This document shows positions 8,558 to 16,699 of a stretch of DNA of 64,000 nt, in pieces (the first letter of the stretch is position 1; every line of letters begins with the position of its first letter). A program made the translations under genes and the position numbers. Under the pieces are notes generated by a model. The model was not told the DNA's origin, ran no database searches, and saw nothing but the letters and a program-made list of their open reading frames with translations. This stretch comes from Streptomyces antnestii (GTDB lineage Bacteria; Actinomycetota; Actinomycetes; Streptomycetales; Streptomycetaceae), in contig NZ_RZYA01000002.1 in the NCBI RefSeq assembly GCF_004005495.1, forward strand, positions 124,001 through 188,000. Direction: 5' to 3'.

Positions 8558-9380
8558 GGGTGGGTAGGTCCAAAGAGGCCGGGCGGGCGGAGAGGTGCGT
8601 CAGGAGCGCGGTGGCGACGGCGCGCGGCTGCTCGTCCGCGAGATGTCCCGTGCGGACGGTCGTGAGCGTGGCGTGCGGAATGCCGGCCGCGAGCTCCTCG
8701 GCGTGGTCCAGGGGGGTGGCGAGATCCTGCGTGCCGCCGATCACGAGCGTGGGCGTGGTGATCTCGCGGAGCCGGGCCCGGACGTCGTACGAGGCGAGGG
8801 CGTCACAGCACGCGGCGTAGCCTTCCGGGTCGCACGTCGCGAGCCCGTCGAGGAGCCGGGCCTGTCGATCGGTCGCCGGGCCCCGGTCCGAGGCGAACCA
8901 GCGGCCCGGAGTGGCGGCGAGCAGCGGTCCCGTGCCCCCGTCCCGTACGAGCGCGGCCCGCTCCCACCACGGCCCCGGCCCGCCGAAGTGGGCCGAGGAG
9001 CACACGAGTGCCAGGGTGGCGACCCGTTCGGGCGCGGTCAGGGCGAGGTGCGCGCCGATCGCGCCGCCGAGCGAGATGCCCGCATAGTGGAAGCGGGAGA
9101 GCGAGAGGTCGCCCGCGAGGCGGAGGACGAGCGTCGCGAGGTCGTCGACGGTCGTCGCCCCGGCGGCGGCTCCCGGCAGCAGATGCGTGGGGGAGCCGCC
9201 GTGCCCGGGCAGGTCGAACCGGATCACTCTGAAGTGCCGTGAGAGTGACGCCAGTTGGGGATCCCAGACCACCGTCGACGTGCCGAGCGAGGGGCCGAGG
9301 AGCAGCGGTGGGGCATCGCTCGGACCGGTGACGACGTGGTGGAGCGACGGCGTCACGGCAGTGCGTCCGGGATCGTCCAT
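8547..9380 (-). CDS. pcaD: 3-oxoadipate enol-lactonase (alpha/beta hydrolase)
   Basis: A 277-residue alpha/beta hydrolase. The nucleophile elbow is GISLGG in HYAGISLGGAIGAHLAL, the oxyanion region is near LGPSLGTSTVVWDPQ, which is typical of PcaD/CatD, and the catalytic His is in TGHLADEQ. Known PcaD enzymes hydrolyse 3-oxoadipate enol-lactone to 3-oxoadipate in the shared branch of the beta-ketoadipate pathway. It sits 5 bp after catC in the same direction, with an AGGAGG site before the start, which strongly supports the role. It lacks the fused PcaC domain seen in PcaL proteins of some actinobacteria. Confidence 0.85.
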   Translation of the reverse strand: MDDPGRTAVTPSLHHVVTGPSDAPPLLLGPSLGTSTVVWDPQLASLSRHFRVIRFDLPGHGGSPTHLLPGAAAGATTVDDLATLVLRLAGDLSLSRFHYAGISLGGAIGAHLALTAPERVATLALVCSSAHFGGPGPWWERAALVRDGGTGPLLAATPGRWFASDRGPATDRQARLLDGLATCDPEGYAACCDALASYDVRARLREITTPTLVIGGTQDLATPLDHAEELAAGIPHATLTTVRTGHLADEQPRAVATALLTHLSARPASLDLPTPDI

Positions 9381-9385
9381 GCCGG

Positions 9386-9676
9386 TCAGACCTCCTGGGC
9401 CGCGAGATCGGACGGGTGCTGGGCCAGGGGCGTCACGTCGATCCTCATGTACGGGAAGAGCGGCAGCCGCCACAGCACGTCGTGCAGCGCGTCGTTGCTC
9501 TCCACATCGAAGACGCTGAGGTTCGCGTACCGCCCCACATGACGCCAGATGTGCCGCCATACACCGGACTTCTGCAGCTCCTGGCAGTAGGCCTTCTCGC
9601 GCGCGACGAGGTCGGCGCGGACGTCGGGGTCGAGCCCCGCGGGGATGTCGACGTCCATCTTCACGGCGAACAGCAT
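9386..9676 (-). CDS. catC: Muconolactone delta-isomerase
   Basis: A 96-residue protein of exactly the CatC length. It begins MLFAVKMDVDIPAGL and contains EKAYCQELQKSG and the LFPYMRIDVTPLAQHPSD end region, all characteristic of the family, which forms a ferredoxin-like homodecamer. It isomerises muconolactone to 3-oxoadipate enol-lactone, the substrate of the next gene product. It lies 9 bp after catA and 5 bp before pcaD, so it is clearly part of the cat operon. Confidence 0.93.
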   Translation of the reverse strand: MLFAVKMDVDIPAGLDPDVRADLVAREKAYCQELQKSGVWRHIWRHVGRYANLSVFDVESNDALHDVLWRLPLFPYMRIDVTPLAQHPSDLAAQEV

Positions 9677-9685
9677 GGTTCTCCC

Positions 9686-10648
<963 letters not shown>

Positions 10649-10666
10649 TCAAAAGGGTTGGTCGGC

Positions 10667-11770
10667 TCAGCCGTCCTGGCGGTAGCGCGCCAGCTTGACC
10701 GGGTCGATCTCGATGCCCAGGCCCGCGCTCTCACGGACCCGGAGCATGCCCTGCTGGATGGTGAGCGGCTCGGCCAGCAGGTCGTCGCTCATGTCGAGGT
10801 AGTTGGAGAGTTCCGCCGCGCGGGCGGAGGTGGAGCGCTGCGAGGCGCCGAACACGGCCGTGCACAACGTGCCTATCTGGCCGTCGATCTGATTGCCCAT
10901 CACGACCTCGACGCCAAGTCCCTCGCACAGGTGCGCCACGCGCTGCGAGTACGAGAAGCCCGTGCGGGCCGTCTTGATGCTGATGGCCGTCGCCGAACCC
11001 CCGAGGATCTCCCGGGTCACCTCGGCCGGCCGCGTCGCGGACTCGTCGGCGATGAACGGCACCCTGGACTGCGCCACGAGCCAGCGCCGCCCCAGCACGT
11101 CGTCGGCCGGACACAGCTCCTCGGCGAAGGTGATCCCGACGTCCTCCAACTCCCGTAGTGCACGGGCGGATTCGGAGGCGGTCCAGCCGCGGTTGCCGTC
11201 GACGTACAGCTCCACGTCGGGCCCGAGAGCCTGCCGCAGCGACCGGCAGGCCTCGACGTCGTCGCCGTAGGGGCGTCGGCCCACCTTCACCTTGAACGTC
11301 GTGATGCCGTAGGTGTCCCTGACCCGCTCGGCCTCCGTGACCATCTCGGCGGCCGGGGCGAAGCCCACCATGTGGCTGACGCGCAGCCGGTCGGTGAATC
11401 CGCCGAGCAGCTCGCCGACCGGCAGGCCCACGCTCTGCCCGATGATGTCCCAAAGGGCCATGTCGAGCGCCGACTTGGCGGTCGGATTGCCGACCGTGCG
11501 GTCGAGACGGGCGTGCACGGTCTCCCGGCGCGTGGGGGAGAGCCCGAGGAGCTGCGGGGCGAAGAGCTTGTCCACGACCGCGACGATCGACTCCTGCGTC
11601 TCGCCGTAGGTGAACGGGCGGGGCGGTGCCTCCGCCGTACCGACGAGCCCGTCGTCGGTGTGCACCCGCACGAGGACGTGCTCGGCGGTGTGCACCTCGC
11701 CGCTCGCGAACCGCAGCGGCTTCTTGTAGGGGATGGCGAAGGGGATCGCCTCGACCCTGGTGATCTTCAA
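10667..11770 (-). CDS. catB: Muconate cycloisomerase
   Basis: A 367-residue enolase-superfamily protein with the cycloisomerase pattern: the KVKV lysine motif, metal ligands in YVDGNRGW, EEL and ADES, and a second lysine in AISIKTARTG. It turns cis,cis-muconate into muconolactone with Mn2+. The start is TTG at 11770, preceded by GGAGG 8 bases away, and overlaps the catR stop as TTGA. No ATG or GTG in the right place fits, so the TTG start and coupling to catR are well supported. Related dipeptide epimerases are unlikely given the operon. Confidence 0.9.
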   Translation of the reverse strand: MKITRVEAIPFAIPYKKPLRFASGEVHTAEHVLVRVHTDDGLVGTAEAPPRPFTYGETQESIVAVVDKLFAPQLLGLSPTRRETVHARLDRTVGNPTAKSALDMALWDIIGQSVGLPVGELLGGFTDRLRVSHMVGFAPAAEMVTEAERVRDTYGITTFKVKVGRRPYGDDVEACRSLRQALGPDVELYVDGNRGWTASESARALRELEDVGITFAEELCPADDVLGRRWLVAQSRVPFIADESATRPAEVTREILGGSATAISIKTARTGFSYSQRVAHLCEGLGVEVVMGNQIDGQIGTLCTAVFGASQRSTSARAAELSNYLDMSDDLLAEPLTIQQGMLRVRESAGLGIEIDPVKLARYRQDG

Positions 11771-12696
11771 GGGGTTTCCTCCAGGAGCTGTTCCCCGAAT
11801 ATCCGGTGGGCCGCCATGACGTCGAGGAAGGTCCTCAGGAGCGGGGAGGTGTCCCGCTCGCGCCAGGCAAGCGCGAGTTCGACGAACACCCCGTGCACGG
11901 GGGAGCCGGGGTGTTCGAGCGGCACGCACACGACGCCCTCGCGGGCCGCCGAGCGCACCGAGTCGGGCATCACGGTGATGCCGAGACCCGCCGAGACAAG
12001 CGCGAGCGCCGTCGACGTCTCGTGCACCTCGTGCGCTACGTGGGGATAGAACCCGGCCGTCAGGCAGGCCCGGGATACCGCGTCGTTGACGACGGAGCGC
12101 GACGACGCCGCGTACAGGACGAAGTCCTCACCGCGCAGGCACTCGACGGGTACGGCGTCGCGCTCGCCCAGCCAGTGGCCCTCGGGGACGACCACGACCA
12201 GGGGTTCACGCACGATGACGCGGTGGGCGATGCCCTCGGTGCGGGTCGGTGGCCGCAGCACACCGACGTCGAGCCGACCCTCGTCAAGGGCCGATTCCTG
12301 CGCCGGGGTGAGCAGTTCGGTGTGGATCTCCAGGTCCACGCCCGGCATCGTCTCCTTCACGAGGCGGGCCATCCGCGGGAGCTGGCGGTACGCGGCCGAG
12401 CCGGTGAGCCCGATCCGCAGCACGCCCTCGGCGCCCTGCGCGAACCGCCGCACCCGGGCGACCGACTCGTCGACCGAGGCGAGGATCCGCCGCACGTCGG
12501 CGTGGAACACGCTGCCCGCGTCGGTCAGGGCGACCTGCCGCGTGGTCCGGGTGAGGAGCTCCACGCCCAGCTCCGACTCCAGCTGCCGGATGGCCTGCGA
12601 GAGGGGGGGCTGCGCCATGTGCAGCTGCTCCGCGGCCCGGCCGAAATGGCAGGTGCCGGCCACGGCGGCGAAATAGCGAAGATGCCTGAGTTCCAC
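11767..12696 (-). CDS. catR: LysR family regulator of the cat operon
   Basis: A 309-residue LysR protein. The N-terminal winged helix (residues 1-60) reads MELRHLRYFAAVAGTCHFGR with AAEQLHMAQPPLSQAIRQLE, as in CatR/BenM. The C-terminal co-inducer domain follows. The start is GTG 12696 behind GGGAGG. Unlike most LysR genes it is not divergent from its catabolic targets: it is the first gene of catR-catB-catA-catC-pcaD and overlaps catB by 4 bp, so regulator and enzymes share a transcript. It is divergent from benA, and the 196-bp gap contains an ATATCCA/TGGATAT inverted repeat. cis,cis-Muconate is the likely inducer. Confidence 0.85.
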   Translation of the reverse strand: MELRHLRYFAAVAGTCHFGRAAEQLHMAQPPLSQAIRQLESELGVELLTRTTRQVALTDAGSVFHADVRRILASVDESVARVRRFAQGAEGVLRIGLTGSAAYRQLPRMARLVKETMPGVDLEIHTELLTPAQESALDEGRLDVGVLRPPTRTEGIAHRVIVREPLVVVVPEGHWLGERDAVPVECLRGEDFVLYAASSRSVVNDAVSRACLTAGFYPHVAHEVHETSTALALVSAGLGITVMPDSVRSAAREGVVCVPLEHPGSPVHGVFVELALAWRERDTSPLLRTFLDVMAAHRIFGEQLLEETP

Positions 12697-12758
12697 GGAA
12701 CCTCCCTCGGGCCGCGTCGGCTGCGCTCATCGTAGGGAGCGAATCTCAGACGCAACAA

Positions 12759-12794
12759 ATATCCAATCCAGAGTGATTCATATGGGCTGGATAT
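12759..12794. promoter_or_regulatory. Inverted repeat in catR-benA divergent promoter
   Basis: ATATCCA (12759-12765) and TGGATAT (12788-12794) are perfect 7-base arms separated by 22 bases, in the AT-rich middle of the cat/ben divergent region. It is a plausible binding site for CatR or for the LuxR-type regulator at 16700. The arms also fall where -35/-10 elements of one of the two promoters are expected. Confidence 0.45.
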
Positions 12795-12892
12795 GAAAGA
12801 GACCCTGGGTCAACCCTGGGAAATGCCCTGGGGCCCCGAATTCACGCCCCTGTCACGGTGTCGCAAAGAAGCCGTCACCAGGGAGGTAGCCG

Positions 12893-14257
12893 ATGGCCGA
12901 GGCCCGGAGCAATGCGCGCACCCTCGTAGAGGGGGCTCTCGAGGAGGACCCGGAGCGCGGTGTGTACCGCGTCCGCCGGTCCGTCTTCACCGACGAAGAG
13001 CTTTTCGAGCTGGAAATGAGGCACATTTTCGAGGGCAACTGGATCTATCTCGCCCACGAGAGCCAGATTCCGGAAACCGGCGATTACTTCACCACGTACA
13101 TCGGTCGCCAGCCCGTCGTGATCTCCCGCGACAAACAGGGCGCACTGCACGCCCACATCAACGCGTGCTCCCACCGCGGCGCCATGCTCTGCCGCCGGAA
13201 GACCGACAACCGGACCACCTTCACGTGCCCCTTCCACGGCTGGACGTTCAGCAACACCGGGCGCCTGCTGAAGGTGAAGGACCCGCGCGGGGCGGGCTAT
13301 CCGGAGCAGTTCAACACCGACGGCTCCCACGACCTGACCAGGGTCGCCCGCTTCGAGAGCTACCGCGGCTTCCTCTTCGGCAGCCTCAACGCCGGAGTCA
13401 AGCCGCTCACCGAGCACCTCGGCGACGCGGCCACCGTCATCGACATGGTCGTCGACCAGTCACCGCAGGGCCTCGAAGTGCTGCGCGGATCGTCGACGTA
13501 CACCTTCGACGGCAACTGGAAGCTCCAGGCCGAGAACGGCGCGGACGGCTATCACGTCTCCGCGACCCACTGGAACTACGCGGCGACCACCGCGCGCCGC
13601 ACCTCGGGCGAGTCCCGCAACGACACGAAGAACATGGACGCCGGCGGCTGGTCCAAGCAGCGCGGCGGCTTCTACTCCTTCGCCCACGGCCATCTGCTGC
13701 TGTGGACCAAGTGGCTCGACCCGGCCAACCGGCCCCTGAACGAGCGCCGCGACGAACTGGTCGCCGAGTTCGGCGAGGCCAAGGCCGACTGGATGATCGG
13801 CGTCTCCCGCAATCTGTGCCTCTACCCGAACGTCTACCTGATGGACCAGTTCAGCTCCCAGATACGGCACTTGAGGCCCGTGTCCGTCGACAAGACCGAG
13901 GTCACCATCTACTGCATCGCGCCCAAGGGCGAGTCGGCGCAGGCGCGTGCCCAGCGCATCCGCCAGTACGAGGACTTCTTCAACGCCACCGGCATGGCCA
14001 CCCCCGACGACCTGGAGGAGTTCCGCTCCTGCCAGAAGACGTACCAGGCGGTCGCCGCGCCCTGGAACGACCTCAGCCGCGGCGCGGTGCACCAGATCAC
14101 CGGGCCCGACGAGGACGCCAAGGCCATCGGCCTCGACCCGGTCGCCAGCGGCTCGCGCACCGAGGACGAAGGTCTCTACCCCATCCAGCACGGCTACTGG
14201 CTGGAGACCATGCGCCGCGCCCTCGACGCCGAGACGAACACCGGAGCCGCGTCATGA
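12893..14257 (+). CDS. benA: Benzoate 1,2-dioxygenase, large (alpha) subunit
   Basis: A 454-residue Rieske non-haem oxygenase alpha subunit. The Rieske [2Fe-2S] ligands are C92-x-H94 ([10 protein letters not shown]) and C112-x2-H115 (TCPFHGW). The mononuclear iron site is in [16 protein letters not shown]. The length and the BenA-like end suggest benzoate or a close analogue such as toluate or anthranilate. With BenB and BenC it forms benzoate 1,2-cis-dihydrodiol. A GGGAGGT site precedes ATG 12893. The stop overlaps benB (ATGA). Confidence 0.93.
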   Translation: MAEARSNARTLVEGALEEDPERGVYRVRRSVFTDEELFELEMRHIFEGNWIYLAHESQIPETGDYFTTYIGRQPVVISRDKQGALHAHINACSHRGAMLCRRKTDNRTTFTCPFHGWTFSNTGRLLKVKDPRGAGYPEQFNTDGSHDLTRVARFESYRGFLFGSLNAGVKPLTEHLGDAATVIDMVVDQSPQGLEVLRGSSTYTFDGNWKLQAENGADGYHVSATHWNYAATTARRTSGESRNDTKNMDAGGWSKQRGGFYSFAHGHLLLWTKWLDPANRPLNERRDELVAEFGEAKADWMIGVSRNLCLYPNVYLMDQFSSQIRHLRPVSVDKTEVTIYCIAPKGESAQARAQRIRQYEDFFNATGMATPDDLEEFRSCQKTYQAVAAPWNDLSRGAVHQITGPDEDAKAIGLDPVASGSRTEDEGLYPIQHGYWLETMRRALDAETNTGAAS

Positions 14258-14775
14258 GCACCCCGACGAGCACCGAGACGCCCAGGACCGTCACCCTCGA
14301 CCACGTCGTGCCGTTCCTGTACCGCGAGGCCCGCCACCTGGACGACCGCGAGTTCGAGCAGTGGCTCGACTGCTACCACCCCGACGTCGAGTACTGGATG
14401 CCGGCCTGGGCCGACGACGACGCGCTGACCCGCGACCCGCACAGCGAGATCTCGCTGATCTACTACGCCAACCGCGGCGGCCTGGAAGACCGCGTCTTCC
14501 GCATCCGCACCGACCGCTCCAGCGCCACGAGCCTGCCCGAGCCGCGCACCGGCCACAACATCACCAACGTGGAGATCACCGGCCAGCACGGCGCCGTGGC
14601 CGACGTCCGCTTCAACTGGTTCACGCTCTACTACCGCTACCAGACCGTCGACACGTACTTCGGCACCTCGTACTACCGCATCGACTTCACCGGTGAGACC
14701 CCCCTGATCACCCGCAAGAAGGTGGTCCTCAAGAACGACTACGTGCACCACGTCGTCGACATCTACCACGTGTGA
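14254..14775 (+). CDS. benB: Benzoate 1,2-dioxygenase, small (beta) subunit
   Basis: A 173-residue cystatin-like-fold beta subunit, about the usual length. Family segments include [29 protein letters not shown] and the [14 protein letters not shown] region. It has no cofactor and stabilises the alpha3beta3 dioxygenase, contributing to substrate choice. The start at 14254 overlaps the benA stop by ATGA, a coupling expected for subunits made in equal amounts. It precedes benC by 45 bp. Confidence 0.93.
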   Translation: MSTPTSTETPRTVTLDHVVPFLYREARHLDDREFEQWLDCYHPDVEYWMPAWADDDALTRDPHSEISLIYYANRGGLEDRVFRIRTDRSSATSLPEPRTGHNITNVEITGQHGAVADVRFNWFTLYYRYQTVDTYFGTSYYRIDFTGETPLITRKKVVLKNDYVHHVVDIYHV

Positions 14776-14820
14776 GCCGGACCGGTCCCCGTTCACTCAC
14801 TCACCGATCCCCTGTCCGAA

Positions 14821-15870
14821 ATGAGCATCACCATGGCATTCCAGGTCGCCCTGAGCTTCGAGGACGGCATCACCCGGTTCGTCGACTGCGCCCCCGACGA
14901 GACCGTGGCCGACGCCTCGTACAAGGCCCGCATCAACATCCCCCTCGACTGCCGCGACGGCGCGTGCGGCACGTGCAAAGTCCTCTGCGAGTCCGGCAGT
15001 TACGACGGCGGTGACTACATCGACGAGGCGCTCACCGACGACGAGGCCGCGCTCGGCTACGCGCTGCCCTGCCAGATGACGCCACGCAGCGACCTCGTCC
15101 TGCGCCTGCCCACCACCTCCGCGACGGCCAAGACGGGCCCCGGCACCCACACCGCCACCGTCACCGCCGTCGAACGCCACTCGGCGACGACGGTCGGCTT
15201 CACCGTCGACGTCGACGACCGCGCGGCACTCGACTTCCTGCCGGGCCAGTACGTCAACATCACCGTGCCCGGTACGGAGTCGGTCCGCTCGTACTCGTTC
15301 AGCTCTGGGCCGAGCCGGCGGCAGGCCTCGTTCCTCGTGCGCCTCACCGACGGCGGCGCCATGTCGGAGTACCTGCGCGAACGGGCCGCCGTCGGCGACC
15401 GCCTCGACCTCACCGGCCCCATCGGCAGCTTCTTCCTGCGCGACGTGAAGCGCCCCGCCCTGCTCCTCGCCGGCGGCACCGGCCTCGCACCCCTGCTCTC
15501 CATGCTGGAGAAACTCGCCCAGGAACCGCCCGCACACCCCCTCCACCTCCTGTACGGCGTCACCACCGACGCCGACCTCGTCCACCTCGACACCCTCGAC
15601 GACTACGCGCGCGTCATCCCCGGCTTCACCTACGACCACTGCGTGGCCGACCCCGCGAGCACCGCCCGCAACAAGGGATACGTCACCTCGCTCATCGACG
15701 CCGCGGCCCTCCACGACGGCGACGCCGACGTGTACCTGTGCGGTCCGCCCGCGATGGTCGAGGCCGTGCGCGCGCACATCGCCTCCCTCCGCGTGACCCC
15801 GGCGAGCTTCCACTACGAGAAGTTCGCGACGGCCGCCACCACGACTGTCGTGACGGCGGAGGCGGCGTGA
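14821..15870 (+). CDS. benC: Benzoate 1,2-dioxygenase reductase (ferredoxin-FAD/NADH)
   Basis: A 349-residue electron-transfer protein. The N-terminal plant-type [2Fe-2S] ferredoxin has C44, C49, C52 (CRDGACGTC) and C84. Next come the FAD-binding segment RSYSFSSGP and the NADH domain with LAGGTGLAPLLSML and YLCGPPAMVEAV. It passes electrons from NADH to the BenAB oxygenase. Two starts are possible, ATG 14821 and ATG 14833 (MAFQVAL); neither has a good ribosome-binding site, so translation may depend on the upstream genes. The stop touches benD. Confidence 0.93.
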   Translation: MSITMAFQVALSFEDGITRFVDCAPDETVADASYKARINIPLDCRDGACGTCKVLCESGSYDGGDYIDEALTDDEAALGYALPCQMTPRSDLVLRLPTTSATAKTGPGTHTATVTAVERHSATTVGFTVDVDDRAALDFLPGQYVNITVPGTESVRSYSFSSGPSRRQASFLVRLTDGGAMSEYLRERAAVGDRLDLTGPIGSFFLRDVKRPALLLAGGTGLAPLLSMLEKLAQEPPAHPLHLLYGVTTDADLVHLDTLDDYARVIPGFTYDHCVADPASTARNKGYVTSLIDAAALHDGDADVYLCGPPAMVEAVRAHIASLRVTPASFHYEKFATAATTTVVTAEAA

Positions 15871-16655
15871 TGACCGTGCCGCCCCACCCCGACCGGTTCG
15901 GCGGCCGCACCGTCGTCGTCACCGGCGCCGCCCAGGGCATCGGCCACGCCGTCGCCCGCAGGCTCGCCGCCGAGGGAGCCACGCTCGCGCTCGTCGACCG
16001 CTCCGACCTCGTCCACGAAGTGGCCGCCGACCTCGCAGGCGCGCACGCCGTCACCGCCGACCTGGAGGAGTTCGCGGGCGCCGAGCACGCGATCACCGAG
16101 GCGCACCGCCTGCTCGGCGGCCGGATCGACGTACTGATCAACAACGTCGGCGGCACGATCTGGGCCAAGCCCTACGAGCACTACGCACCCGACGAGATCC
16201 TCGCCGAGGTGCGGCGTTCGCTCCTGCCGACGCTGTGGACCTGCCGCGCCGTCCTGCCCCTGCTCATCGCCCAGCGAGCGGGCACCATCGTGAACGTCTC
16301 GTCCGTGGCCACGCGCGGTGTCAACCGTGTCCCGTACGCGGCGGCCAAGGGCGGCGTCAACGCCGTCACGGCCTCGCTCGCGCTGGAGGCGGCCCCGTAC
16401 GGCATCCGTGTCGTCGCCACCGCCCCCGGCGGCACCGACGCGCCCGCACGCCGCGTCCCGCGCGGCCCCGGCGCGGACAGCCCGCAGGAGAAGGCCTGGT
16501 ACACGCAGATCGTCGACCAGACCGTCGACTCCTCCCTGATGAAGCGCTACGGGACCCTCGACGAACAGGCGGCCGCGATCACGTTCCTCGCCTCCGACGA
16601 GGCGTCCTACATCACCGGGACCGTCCTGCCCGTCGCGGGCGGTGACCTGGGATGA
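15870..16655 (+). CDS. benD: 1,6-dihydroxycyclohexa-2,4-diene-1-carboxylate dehydrogenase
   Basis: A 261-residue short-chain dehydrogenase. The NAD-binding motif is TGAAQGIG, the catalytic pair is Y-A-A-A-K in VPYAAAKGG, and NNVGGTIWAKPYEHY closely fits BenD proteins. It oxidises and decarboxylates benzoate cis-dihydrodiol to catechol, the substrate of CatA. The start is ATG 15870, sharing a base with the benC stop (TGATG); an overlapping GTG at 15867 is an alternative. It closes the ben operon and precedes the LuxR-type regulator by 44 bp. Confidence 0.92.
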   Translation: MTVPPHPDRFGGRTVVVTGAAQGIGHAVARRLAAEGATLALVDRSDLVHEVAADLAGAHAVTADLEEFAGAEHAITEAHRLLGGRIDVLINNVGGTIWAKPYEHYAPDEILAEVRRSLLPTLWTCRAVLPLLIAQRAGTIVNVSSVATRGVNRVPYAAAKGGVNAVTASLALEAAPYGIRVVATAPGGTDAPARRVPRGPGADSPQEKAWYTQIVDQTVDSSLMKRYGTLDEQAAAITFLASDEASYITGTVLPVAGGDLG

Positions 16656-16699
16656 CCTGGGGTTGCCGAGGCTCTTGGCGCCGTCATTAGGGTGGGGGC

